The notes below the pieces were generated by a model, which saw only the letters and a list, made by a program, of their open reading frames with translations, searched no databases and had not been told where the DNA came from. A stretch of DNA of 46,439 nucleotides from JAKVJE01 sp047722305 (GTDB lineage Bacteria; Actinomycetota; Actinomycetes; Actinomycetales; Microbacteriaceae): the NCBI GenBank assembly GCA_047722305.1, contig JBDNYM010000012.1, positions 1 through 46,439 on the forward strand, written 5' to 3'. This document shows positions 24,906 to 31,716 of the stretch, in pieces. How positions within the stretch are numbered: position 1 is the first letter of the stretch; each line of letters opens with the position of its first letter. A program made the position numbers and the translations under genes.

Positions 24906-25691
24906 ATGTCTGAACAACGCGTCGCCCTGGTCACCGGAGCCGGTCAGGGGATCGGTCGTGGCATCGCCCTGCAGCTGGCCAAGGACGGCTTCGACATCGC
25001 CGTCGCTGATCTCGGCTTCCAGCAGGAGAAGGGCGAGGACGTCGTCAAGGAGATCGAGGCGCTCGGTCGCAAGGCGTTCTTCGTCGCCGCCGACGTCTCG
25101 AAGCGCGACCAGGTGTTCGCCGCGGTGGATGCCGCCGCCGAGCGGCTGGGCAGCTTCGACGTGATTGCCAACAACGCCGGCATCGCCCAGATCAAGCCGA
25201 TCAGCGCCATCACCACGGAAGACTTGGAGAAGATCTTCAACATCAACGTCTTCAGCGTCGTCTACGGCATCCAGGCCGCGTCGGCGAAGTTCGAGCAGCT
25301 CGGCAAGAAGAAGGGCAAGATCATCTCCGCCTCCTCGATCGCCGGCATCAAGGGCTTCCCCATCCTGGGCGCCTACTCGGCGACGAAGTTCGCCGTCCGC
25401 GGCATCACGCAGGTGGCGGCGCAGGAGCTGGCCCCCCGCAACATCACGGTGAACGCCTGGGCGCCCGGCATCGTCGGCACCGGCATGTGGGACCTCATCG
25501 ACGAGGAGCTCGGCAAGCTCAACGGCAAGGCCAAGGGCGAGAATCTGAAGGAGAACGTCCAGAGCATCGCCTTGGGCCGCATCGAGACCCCGGAGGACGT
25601 CGCGGGCGTCGTCTCGTTCTTCGCCAGCGACAAGTCGGACTACGTGACCGGTCAGACGCTGCTGGTCGACGGCGGCATGCTCTACAACTGA
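24906..25691 (+). CDS. budC: Acetoin(diacetyl) reductase / 2,3-butanediol dehydrogenase, SDR family
   Basis: A classical short-chain dehydrogenase of 261 aa with TGAGQGIG (NAD site, 10-17), NNAG (89-92), catalytic Ser143 region SASSIAG, and YSATK (Tyr157, Lys161). The overall pattern, including the GMWDLIDEELGKLNG segment and C-terminal DYVTGQTLLVDGGMLYN, matches BudC/ButA-type acetoin reductases that interconvert diacetyl, acetoin and 2,3-butanediol with NADH. The start is supported by AAAGGAGAGG. It is monocistronic, ending at a 12-bp hairpin. The lysine-rich content and strong ribosome site suggest high expression. Stereospecificity cannot be read from sequence. Confidence 0.87.
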   Translation: MSEQRVALVTGAGQGIGRGIALQLAKDGFDIAVADLGFQQEKGEDVVKEIEALGRKAFFVAADVSKRDQVFAAVDAAAERLGSFDVIANNAGIAQIKPISAITTEDLEKIFNINVFSVVYGIQAASAKFEQLGKKKGKIISASSIAGIKGFPILGAYSATKFAVRGITQVAAQELAPRNITVNAWAPGIVGTGMWDLIDEELGKLNGKAKGENLKENVQSIALGRIETPEDVAGVVSFFASDKSDYVTGQTLLVDGGMLYN

Positions 25692-25712
25692 TCCCCGGCG
25701 CGATCGCCGTCC

Positions 25713-25745
25713 CGAGGCCCCGACCCGCTCTGCGTCGGGGCCTCG
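25713..25745 (+). terminator. Terminator after acetoin reductase
   Basis: A perfect 12-bp stem, CGAGGCCCCGAC paired with GTCGGGGCCTCG, encloses a 9-base loop 21 bases after the stop codon. No T-run follows, as is common for GC-rich actinobacterial terminators. It may also serve the convergent gene ending at 25784. Confidence 0.75.
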
Positions 25746-25783
25746 CCCATGTCCGGGTGGCTCAGATTCCGGGCGGCCCGGAC

Positions 25784-26158
25784 TCAGCGCCTGCGTCCTG
25801 TCGGCGGCTCCTTCGCCGTCGACGCCCGCTGCGCGCACTCCAGGCAGAGTGCCGACTCGGGACGGACGCGCAGGCGCGCGGGCTCGATGGGGCGGCCGCA
25901 GCGCTCGCAGCGGCCGAAGATGCCGGCCTCGGCCCGGTCGAGCACCGCGTCCAGCCGATTGAGGCGCTCCTCGGCGGCGGCCAGGGCGGCGCGGGCCCGG
26001 TCGAGTTCGCCGGACAGCGGCGCGCCGTCGGGGTCGTGCTCGTCGTCGTCGGAGTTCTCGCGGCGCAGGCCGCGGATGCCGTCCGCCTGCCGGCGCAGCG
26101 CCGCCGCGCGGGTGTCCGCCTCGGCGCGCAGTTCGCGAAGCTGCTCGACCGGCGTCAC
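25784..26158 (-). CDS. DksA/TraR-type C4 zinc finger protein
   Basis: The product is 124 aa if it starts at GTG 26158 (VTPVEQLREL), where GGGGGAG lies just upstream; the frame is open further upstream without similarity. A helical, charged N-terminal region is followed by the RERENSDDDE-type acidic insert and the C4 zinc finger formed by C84, C87, C105 and C108 (GRCERCGRPI and LCLEC). DksA/TraR proteins bind the RNA polymerase secondary channel; many small actinobacterial members are uncharacterised. A coiled coil around residues 52-78 (ELDRARAALAAAEERLNRLD) fits the fold. The exact start is uncertain. Confidence 0.75.
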   Translation of the reverse strand: MTPVEQLRELRAEADTRAAALRRQADGIRGLRRENSDDDEHDPDGAPLSGELDRARAALAAAEERLNRLDAVLDRAEAGIFGRCERCGRPIEPARLRVRPESALCLECAQRASTAKEPPTGRRR

Positions 26159-26253
26159 CGCTCCCCCAGCGTCGTCAGTGCTCGTCAGCGTCAGCTCCTG
26201 CCGGCCTCGGCACCGGCCTGGGCCAGTACCCCATCGGCCAGCATCCGTTGGTC

Positions 26254-26892
26254 TCAGCTCTGCGCTGCGGCGGCGCGCAGCTGCGGGTAGTCGCCGTAGC
26301 GCTCGGGCGGGATGAGCGAGACGTGGCCGTGCCGGTCCCGGTCGACGAGCGTGACTTCTCCGTTGCCGATGCGGGGCACGGGGACGTCGAGCAGCGCGTT
26401 GAGCGTCTCGCGGATGATGGTGCCGTGCGCCACGGCCACGACCAGCCGATCCGGGTACTGCCGGGCCAGTTGCGCCAGGGCGTGCGCACCGCGCTCGGCG
26501 ACCTGCTCCCGCGTCTCCGCGCCCGGGACGCCGGTGTCGGCCACGTGGGCGCGACCGGTGCCGTCGATCGGCATCTGGACGCCCTCCGGCCACTCCACGG
26601 CGGCCTCGCCGGGGGTCATCCCCTCGGCCTTCCCGTAGCTGCGCTCGATGAGGTCGGGCACGGTCTCGGCCAGGTCGAGTCCGATCTCGGCCCCGATGAG
26701 CGCCGCGGTGCTGCGGGTGCGGGGCAGCGGGGAGCAGACCAGCACCTCCCAGGCGGCGATGCCGACCAGCTCCCGGCCCGCCCGGCGGGCCTGCTCCTCG
26801 CCGAGCGGGGTCAGGGCGGAGTCGCCGCGCCCCTGCAGCCGGTTCTGGGTGTTCCAAACGGTCTGTCCATGACGTACGAGTGCGAAGATCAC
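26254..26892 (-). CDS. Histidine phosphatase family protein (phosphoglycerate mutase-like)
   Basis: The 212-aa product has the N-terminal catalytic motif LVRHGQTVWN (nucleophile His), the SPLPRTRSTAALI segment and the second histidine in VAVAHGTIIR. This is the branch-1 histidine phosphatase fold. Such proteins include phosphoglycerate mutases, cobalamin and sugar phosphatases; no feature decides the substrate. The GTG at 26892 is the start. It lies upstream of the DksA-like gene on the same strand with a gap of 95 bases, so co-transcription is possible. Confidence 0.88.
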   Translation of the reverse strand: MIFALVRHGQTVWNTQNRLQGRGDSALTPLGEEQARRAGRELVGIAAWEVLVCSPLPRTRSTAALIGAEIGLDLAETVPDLIERSYGKAEGMTPGEAAVEWPEGVQMPIDGTGRAHVADTGVPGAETREQVAERGAHALAQLARQYPDRLVVAVAHGTIIRETLNALLDVPVPRIGNGEVTLVDRDRHGHVSLIPPERYGDYPQLRAAAAQS

Positions 26893-27070
26893 GGCTCCAG
26901 CCTACTCAGGGGTGCAGGGTGGGCGGTCGGGACGATCTGCGGCTGCGGTCCAATCTCGTGACCTTATTTTCTGGGTATACACTAGATAACAGGAATAGTT
27001 ACTGCTTATGGATGTTGTTTCGGTACGTTTGCCGTTTCCAGCTCGTCCTGCGACCTCGAAGGAGCCTCCG
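26893..27070. promoter_or_regulatory. AT-rich divergent promoter region
   Basis: Between the divergent histidine phosphatase and aminotransferase genes, bases about 26958-27008 are strikingly AT-rich for this genome (for example CCTTATTTTCTGGGTATACA, then ACTAGATAAC and GAATAGTTACTG). TATACA at 26976-26981 and TAGATA at 26983-26988 are candidate -10 elements, but I cannot assign a -35 with confidence. The Lrp regulator encoded just downstream could bind here. This is inference. Confidence 0.3.
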
Positions 27071-28321
27071 ATGGATGCCGTCCGCCTCTCCGCCACTGCC
27101 CGCGCCGTCCCCCGCTCGGGCATCCGCGACGTGTTCGATCGGGCCGCGCGCATCCCCGGGGCGATCTCGCTGGCCGTCGGCGAGCCCGGCGTCACCGCCC
27201 CCGATCACGTGGTGCAGGCCGGCAACGCCGCGGCCGCGGCCGGGCTGACGCACTACACCGACGTGCTGGGCGTCCCCGAGCTGCGCCAGGCGGCGGCCTC
27301 CTACAGCGCCCGGGTCAAGGGGCTGCGCTACGACCCGGACATCGAGATCCAGGCCACCCCCGGCGCCACGCTGGGGCTCTACCTGGCCCTGCAGGCCATC
27401 CTCGATCCGGGGGACGAGGTCATCGTCCCCTCCCCGCACTTCACCTCGTACGACGCGCAGATCCAGCTGTGCGGCGGGCGGCCCGTCTACGTGCCGCTGC
27501 GCCCCGAACGCGGCTTCCGGCTGACCGCGGCCGACATCGCCGCGGCGGTCACTCCGCGCACGCGCGCCGTCATCGTCAACTCCCCCGGCAACCCCACCGG
27601 CGCAGTGACGGGCGCCGCCGAACTGCAGCGCATCGCCCGCCTCTGCCAGGAGCACGACCTCTGGGCGCTTTCGGACGAGGTCTACCATCCCTTCGTCTTC
27701 GAGCCCGGGGCTCGGGCCGCCGCGGACGGACGGACGCCGGCCGCTCCCAGCATCGCCGCCGTCCCCGGGATGAAGGCGCGCACCATCGTCGCGGACAGCC
27801 TTTCGAAGACGTACGCCATGACCGGTTGGCGGGTCGGCTACCTCCTGGCGCCGGCAACCGTCATCGAGCAGACCGGCAAGCTCGCCGAACTCATCAATTC
27901 GTCCCTCAACGCGCCGGCGCAGTACGCTGCCGTCGCCGCGCTCACCGGCCCGGACGACTTCGTGCGCGCCACCGCCGCCGATTACCGGGCCAAGCGCGAC
28001 CTCGTCGTGGCGGGACTGGCCGGATGCCCGGCCGTGCGGCTGGCGGTGCCGGAGGGCGCGTTCTACGCATTCGTGGATGTGCGCCCGACCGGGCTCGGCT
28101 CGGCCGAGTTCAGCCGTCGGCTGTTGGACGAGCGGCACGTGGCGGTGGTGCCGGGCGAGACCTTCGGGGCGGCGGGCGCCGGGTTCGTGCGGGTGTCGTT
28201 CGCCGGCGACGCGGACGAGCTGGTCACCGGCGTGCGGCGGCTGGCGGAGTTCGCGGAGCAGGCCCGCGCCGCGTCCGGGGCCCATGGACGGGCGGAGACG
28301 GCGCTGCCGGCTGGCGTCTGA
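27071..28321 (+). CDS. Pyridoxal-phosphate aminotransferase, class I/II
   Basis: A fold-type I aminotransferase of 416 aa. The PLP lysine is Lys246 in DSLSKTYAMTGWRVGY. NSPGNPTG (PLP-binding Asn), SDEVYHPFVF (Asp and Tyr contacting PLP) and the C-terminal RVSFAG (carboxylate-binding Arg) complete the site. The ATG at 27071 has GAAGGAG upstream; an ATG at 27008 lies in the AT-rich promoter zone and is rejected. It belongs to the aspartate-aminotransferase-like group acting on aspartate, aromatic or branched-chain amino acids; the substrate is not clear. The Lrp-type regulator follows after 58 bases. Confidence 0.9.
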   Translation: MDAVRLSATARAVPRSGIRDVFDRAARIPGAISLAVGEPGVTAPDHVVQAGNAAAAAGLTHYTDVLGVPELRQAAASYSARVKGLRYDPDIEIQATPGATLGLYLALQAILDPGDEVIVPSPHFTSYDAQIQLCGGRPVYVPLRPERGFRLTAADIAAAVTPRTRAVIVNSPGNPTGAVTGAAELQRIARLCQEHDLWALSDEVYHPFVFEPGARAAADGRTPAAPSIAAVPGMKARTIVADSLSKTYAMTGWRVGYLLAPATVIEQTGKLAELINSSLNAPAQYAAVAALTGPDDFVRATAADYRAKRDLVVAGLAGCPAVRLAVPEGAFYAFVDVRPTGLGSAEFSRRLLDERHVAVVPGETFGAAGAGFVRVSFAGDADELVTGVRRLAEFAEQARAASGAHGRAETALPAGV

Positions 28322-28379
28322 GCGGGCGCGTCCGAGCCGGCAGCAGCTGAGCCGCCGCGCGACTCGGTAGACTGGGGCC

Positions 28380-28883
28380 ATGGCACGCAGCGGGCTGGGA
28401 GACGCCGAACCGTCGGAGCCGTCCGGGCTCACCGACCGGATCGACGCGATCATCGTCGAGACGCTGCGCCGCGACGGCCGGGCGACGCTGGCCACCCTGT
28501 CGCAGAACACGGGCCTGTCGGTGTCGGCCGTGCAGTCGCGCGTGCAGAAGCTGGAGCGGCGGCAGGTCATCACCGGATACCGTGCGGTGGTCGACTTCAA
28601 GGCCATCGGGTACCCGATCTCGGCGTTCGTGTCCGTCACCCCCACCGACTACACCGACGAGCAGCGCATTCCCGAGCGGCTGCGCGGCATCGCCGGGGTG
28701 ACGTCGTGCTACTCGGTGGCCGGGGCGCCCAGCTATCTGCTGCTGGTGCGCACCGAGTCTCCGGAGGCGCTGGAGGCGCTGCTCAACACCATCCACCGGG
28801 TGCTGCCGGTCTCCACGCAGACCACCATGATCCTGCAGGCCTACTTCGAGGACGCGCCCCTGAACCCCGGCGGTCGCGACTGA
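28380..28883 (+). CDS. Lrp/AsnC-family transcription regulator
   Basis: The 167-aa protein has an N-terminal winged helix (about residues 20-62: RIDAIIVETLRRDGRATLAT ... SVSAVQSRVQKLERRQVITGY) and a C-terminal RAM domain (FVSVTP ... GVTSCYSVAGAPSYLLLVR) that binds amino acids and drives octamer formation. The first 17 residues are a flexible extension. The position immediately after an aminotransferase suggests it senses an amino acid handled by that enzyme and controls the pair. That is inference from neighbourhood. Confidence 0.9.
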   Translation: MARSGLGDAEPSEPSGLTDRIDAIIVETLRRDGRATLATLSQNTGLSVSAVQSRVQKLERRQVITGYRAVVDFKAIGYPISAFVSVTPTDYTDEQRIPERLRGIAGVTSCYSVAGAPSYLLLVRTESPEALEALLNTIHRVLPVSTQTTMILQAYFEDAPLNPGGRD

Positions 28884-29006
28884 CGCAGACGGCTGACACA
28901 GCCGGCTCCCGCCGCCATCCCCGTTCCGGCGGGGCGTGAACGCCCTCGCAGCCGTCCCCGCGCTTGGCGGACCGGCGCTGGCCGGCCCCGACCGACAAAA
29001 TCGGGC

Positions 29007-29783
29007 TCAGTGCAGCGCGAGCTTCTGCTCGTGGAGGATGTCGAGCAGGGGCGCCTGCTCGGCCCCTCCCCCTCCGAGCTTGCGGGCGATCTGGGAGGTG
29101 AAGGCGTCGACCCGGCGGCTGGTGTCGCGCAGGTCGTAGTACTGGGCGACCTCGGCGTCGTAGCCGCGCAGCGCGGCGTGGTAGTCGTCCGCCTCCGGGT
29201 AGGCGTCGACGGCGGTGGTGACGCTCAGCGGCAGCCGGGGCTTCGCCTGCGGCGCCTGGTCGGGGTGGCCGACCAGCAGGCCCACCAGCGGGAGCGTGCG
29301 CTCGGGCAGGCGCAGGGCCCGGATGACGCTGCGGGCATCGCCGCCGATGCTGCCGAGGTACACCGTCCCCAGGCCGGCGGCCTCGGCGGCGAGACTCAGG
29401 TTCTGGGCGGCCAGCATGGTGTCCTCGACGCCCTGGAGGAACAGGGCGGCGCGCTCCAGCGGCTCCAGGCTCACCCCGGCCTCGGCGCGGATGCGTGCGT
29501 TGCGGTGCAGGTCGACGACGAACACGAGCAGCTCGCCCCGGTCGCCGCCGACGTAGGGCTGGCCGGACGCCTGGTGGACGATCTCGCGGATGGCCGGGTC
29601 ATGCACGCGGATGACGGTGGTCTGCTGGTAGAAGCTGCTGGTCGGCGCGTGCCGGGCGGCATCCAGCAGTCGCTGCATCTCGTCCTCGGCCACCGGCTCG
29701 GCGGTGAAGGCGCGGATGGTGCGGTGGCGCAGCGCGACGGCGAGAGTCTCGTCGCCGGGCCGCGCGGGCGTGGGATCGGTCAT
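29007..29783 (-). CDS. NfsA/FRP-type flavin nitroreductase
   Basis: A 258-aa FMN oxidoreductase of the NADPH-dependent nitroreductase group. It has the N-terminal RHRTIRAFTAEPV motif that binds the FMN phosphate, APTSSFYQQ, GLGTVYLGSIG and a long C-terminal excursion (YDAEVAQYYDLRD) typical of NfsA/FRP. The ATG at 29783 is supported by AGGAG seven bases upstream. It is transcribed divergently from the small heat-shock gene. A second, heavily frameshifted copy lies at 30598-31306 on the same strand, so this is the surviving paralogue. The physiological substrate is unknown. Confidence 0.9.
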   Translation of the reverse strand: MTDPTPARPGDETLAVALRHRTIRAFTAEPVAEDEMQRLLDAARHAPTSSFYQQTTVIRVHDPAIREIVHQASGQPYVGGDRGELLVFVVDLHRNARIRAEAGVSLEPLERAALFLQGVEDTMLAAQNLSLAAEAAGLGTVYLGSIGGDARSVIRALRLPERTLPLVGLLVGHPDQAPQAKPRLPLSVTTAVDAYPEADDYHAALRGYDAEVAQYYDLRDTSRRVDAFTSQIARKLGGGGAEQAPLLDILHEQKLALH

Positions 29784-29917
29784 GTGGGTATCTCCTGAGG
29801 TGCCGGCGACGGCTGCGTCGGGCGCGATCATGCTACGCCGCCGATTCCGGATCGCCACCGGGGCGGGTGACGCATTTGCCAGGCGGCGGCAGTCGCAGGA
29901 TAGGCACTCGAAAAAAA

Positions 29918-29938
29918 CTTGATTCGAGTCGGCTCAGG
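29918..29938. promoter_or_regulatory. Degenerate HAIR-like element upstream of hsp20
   Basis: CTTGATT-N7-GCTCAGG resembles the HspR-binding HAIR consensus CTTGAGT-N7-ACTCAAG, matching 11 of 14 positions with the correct 7-base spacer. It overlaps a possible -35 (TTGATT, 29919-29924) with a weak -10 about 18 bases on (GAATAG, 29943-29948). It lies about 80 bases before the hsp20 start. The match is imperfect, and HspR control is inferred. Confidence 0.4.
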
Positions 29939-30015
29939 TTTGGAATAGTTTCCGCCCCCGGGCGTTCTACTCAGTGCCACGGCAAGCCTGTGGCGGACGA
30001 AAGAAAGGACTTCAG

Positions 30016-30423
30016 ATGGCATTCCCATTCGATACATTCCCCATGTTCCCCGACTTCGAGCGCGCGTTCGGCGCCTCTCGGACCTTCCCGCTCGACGTCA
30101 CCCGCACCGGTGATACCTACACCGTCACCGCCGACGTCCCCGGGGTGGACGGCAAAGGCCTCGACATCAGCGTCGATGGCTCGCAGCTGACCATCACGGT
30201 CGAGCGCCAGGTGCAGCTCGGCGACGACGCGGAGGTCTTCACCCGCGAGCGCCCCAGCGGCAAGGCGACCCGGCAGCTGACGCTGTCGTCGGCGATCGAC
30301 ACCTCGAAGATCGAGGCGAGCATCGACAACGGCGTGCTGACCCTGACGCTGCCCCTGGCCGAAAGCGCCAAGCCGCGCAAGATCGCCGTCACCGCCGCGC
30401 ATCCGGCGGCCGTGAGCGCCTGA
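30016..30423 (+). CDS. hsp20: Small heat-shock protein, Hsp20/alpha-crystallin family
   Basis: An ATP-independent holdase chaperone of 135 aa. The N-terminus is short and Phe/Pro-rich (MAFPFDTFPMFPDFERAFG), followed by the alpha-crystallin domain (about residues 25-118: PLDVTRTGDTYTVTADVPGV ... IDNGVLTLTLPLAE with the conserved GVL). The final tail is Ala-rich. The ATG at 30016 has AAAGAAAGGA upstream; the frame is open to 29974 but that segment lies in the leader. It is monocistronic, with a HAIR-like element upstream and a strong terminator hairpin downstream. Confidence 0.93.
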   Translation: MAFPFDTFPMFPDFERAFGASRTFPLDVTRTGDTYTVTADVPGVDGKGLDISVDGSQLTITVERQVQLGDDAEVFTRERPSGKATRQLTLSSAIDTSKIEASIDNGVLTLTLPLAESAKPRKIAVTAAHPAAVSA

Positions 30424-30474
30424 GGACAATGTCTGACTGACGCCGTACCCGGGCATTCCGCCCGAGTGCGAATC

Positions 30475-30523
30475 CGAAGGCCCGCATCCCTTCCCCGCAA
30501 GAGCGGAGGGGTGCGGGCCTTCG
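30475..30523 (+). terminator. Terminator after hsp20
   Basis: A 16-bp stem, CGAAGGCCCGCATCCC with GGGGTGCGGGCCTTCG (one G-T pair), encloses a 17-base loop about 50 bases after the hsp20 stop. It is followed by a GC-rich sequence without a T-run. Confidence 0.8.
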
Positions 30524-30597
30524 CGCGTCCAGCGCGGTGTGATGCTCAGTGCAGGGTGGCCTTTGTTCGTGCATCACCTTGAGCGCCGCGGCTTGTC

Positions 30598-31306
30598 CTA
30601 CCTGCCGGTGCTGATCTTTCTAACCACGTGGGTGGGGAACGAACCGATCCGCCGGCGGACGTTGCGCAGATCGTAGTACTGGGCGGCCCCATAATCATAG
30701 TCGTGTAGCGCCGAGTAGTAGTCGGGCACAGTCAGGTAGGCATCCACGGCGCTCATCAGGGCAGCGGCAGCCTCGGCTTCGGCTATGGCGACTGGTCGAG
30801 ATGTTCGACCAGCACGCTGACCAGGGGAAAGGTGCGTCGGGGCAGGTGCAGGGCGCGACTGACGTCGGGCGGGTCGCCCGTGATACTGTCCAGGTAGACC
30901 GTTCCCAGACCGTCGGTTTCGGAGGCCAGGCAGAGGTTCTGCATGGGAGCGTGTTTTCGGCGCCCGTGAGGAACAGCGAGGTGCTCTCCAGCCGTTCGAG
31001 GTCTGCCTCCCCTGGCCTCTTTCCCGGATGCACGCTTTACGGTACAGGCCGACTGCGAACACGAGTGGTTTGCCTCGGTCATCGCTGACGTATGCCCGAT
31101 CTGAAGCACGTTGGACGGCCTCGCGGACTTCTGGATCTTCGACGCAGATGTGATGGTCGTCTGCTGAGAGGAGCCGCCGGTGGGAAGGCATGGAGGGCAG
31201 CCTGTAGCCCTCCATGCCTACTGGGTCATCAGTGAAAGCCAGATGGCTCGGTGGCGGAGGTCTGTGGCGAGAAAGTCGTTGCCGGCCGGGCTGCGGTTTC
31301 AGTCAT
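30598..31306 (-). pseudogene. Decayed nitroreductase, frameshifted paralogue of 29007-29783
   Basis: Fragments in all three minus-strand frames match, in order, the intact neighbour. These are MTETAARP (from ATG 31306), GNDFLATDLRHRAI, LAFTDDPVGM, CVEDPEVREAVQRASDRAYV, LERLESTSLFLTGAENT, LASETDGLGTVYLDSITGD with LPRRTFPLVSVLVEHLDQ, and MSAVDAYLTVPDYYSALHDY with AAQYYDLRNVRRRIG. At least five frame changes are needed, too many for ordinary sequencing error, so the gene is inactive. Its near full length (709 versus 777 bases) shows decay by small indels rather than deletion. It probably arose by duplication, with hsp20 now between the copies. A single shorter frame could still encode a C-terminal peptide. 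Confidence 0.88.
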
Positions 31307-31336
31307 CCACCCATCATTTCCTGGCGGTGTGCAGAG

Positions 31337-31379
31337 AAAACTGCGGTACCGCGAGCCATCGAAGATCGCGGTACCGCAG
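31337..31379 (-). terminator. Rho-independent terminator of the DUF4387/AtuA cassette
   Basis: A perfect 14-bp inverted repeat, CTGCGGTACCGCGA (31341-31354) and TCGCGGTACCGCAG (31366-31379), has an 11-base loop. Read on the minus strand it is followed at once by TTTTCTCTGC, the T-run of an intrinsic terminator, 28 bases after the DUF4387 stop. Each arm contains the palindrome GCGGTACCGC. Confidence 0.88.
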
Positions 31380-31407
31380 GTCATCTTAGAGTTGCTCAAG
31401 CCACGAC

Positions 31408-31713
31408 TCATACCTCCAGATCGAGCAGGCTCACGTACTGCTGGCCGTAGTGCATGTCCCGTTCGTACTTGTGGCCCTGGATTTGCGGGCGGGGGAACGA
31501 GACTTTGACAACATTCAGGTCGGGCAGGGCGAACACCAGCACCTTCTTGGGGTCGACGTGATAGACGCGGGCGATGGTCTCCTGCTTGACGGCTTGCGAG
31601 TTCTTTACGCGGGTGAAACTCTTTGCATCATCGCAGAACACGTCGATGGTCGCCCAGAATGGGCCGGCGTTCTTCGAGCGTACGTACTTTGCGACTTCTC
31701 CGAGTGTGGCCAT
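31408..31713 (-). CDS. DUF4387 family protein (AtuA-associated)
   Basis: A 101-aa cytosolic protein. Its features fit DUF4387, including the opening LGEVAKYVRSKNAGPFWATI, the mid DPKKVLVFALPDLNVVKVSF and the closing segment DMHYGQQYVSLLDLEV. DUF4387 proteins are nearly always encoded next to AtuA-like (DUF1446) proteins, as here: only 3 bases separate it from the upstream AtuA-like gene, and its ribosome site GGGAGAGGAG lies within that gene. It likely forms a complex or second subunit with it. The biochemical role is unknown. GC content is below that of the flanking genes. Confidence 0.82.
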   Translation of the reverse strand: MATLGEVAKYVRSKNAGPFWATIDVFCDDAKSFTRVKNSQAVKQETIARVYHVDPKKVLVFALPDLNVVKVSFPRPQIQGHKYERDMHYGQQYVSLLDLEV

Positions 31714-31716
31714 GAT

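Noticed and set aside
28930..28945. Short hairpin CCCCG/CGGGG between lrp and the nitroreductase
   Set aside because: Only a 5-bp stem in GC-rich sequence, expected by chance.
30598..31306. Possible sequencing error explaining the broken nitroreductase
   Set aside because: At least five separate frame changes plus divergence from the intact paralogue are needed in about 700 bases, while neighbouring genes have none.
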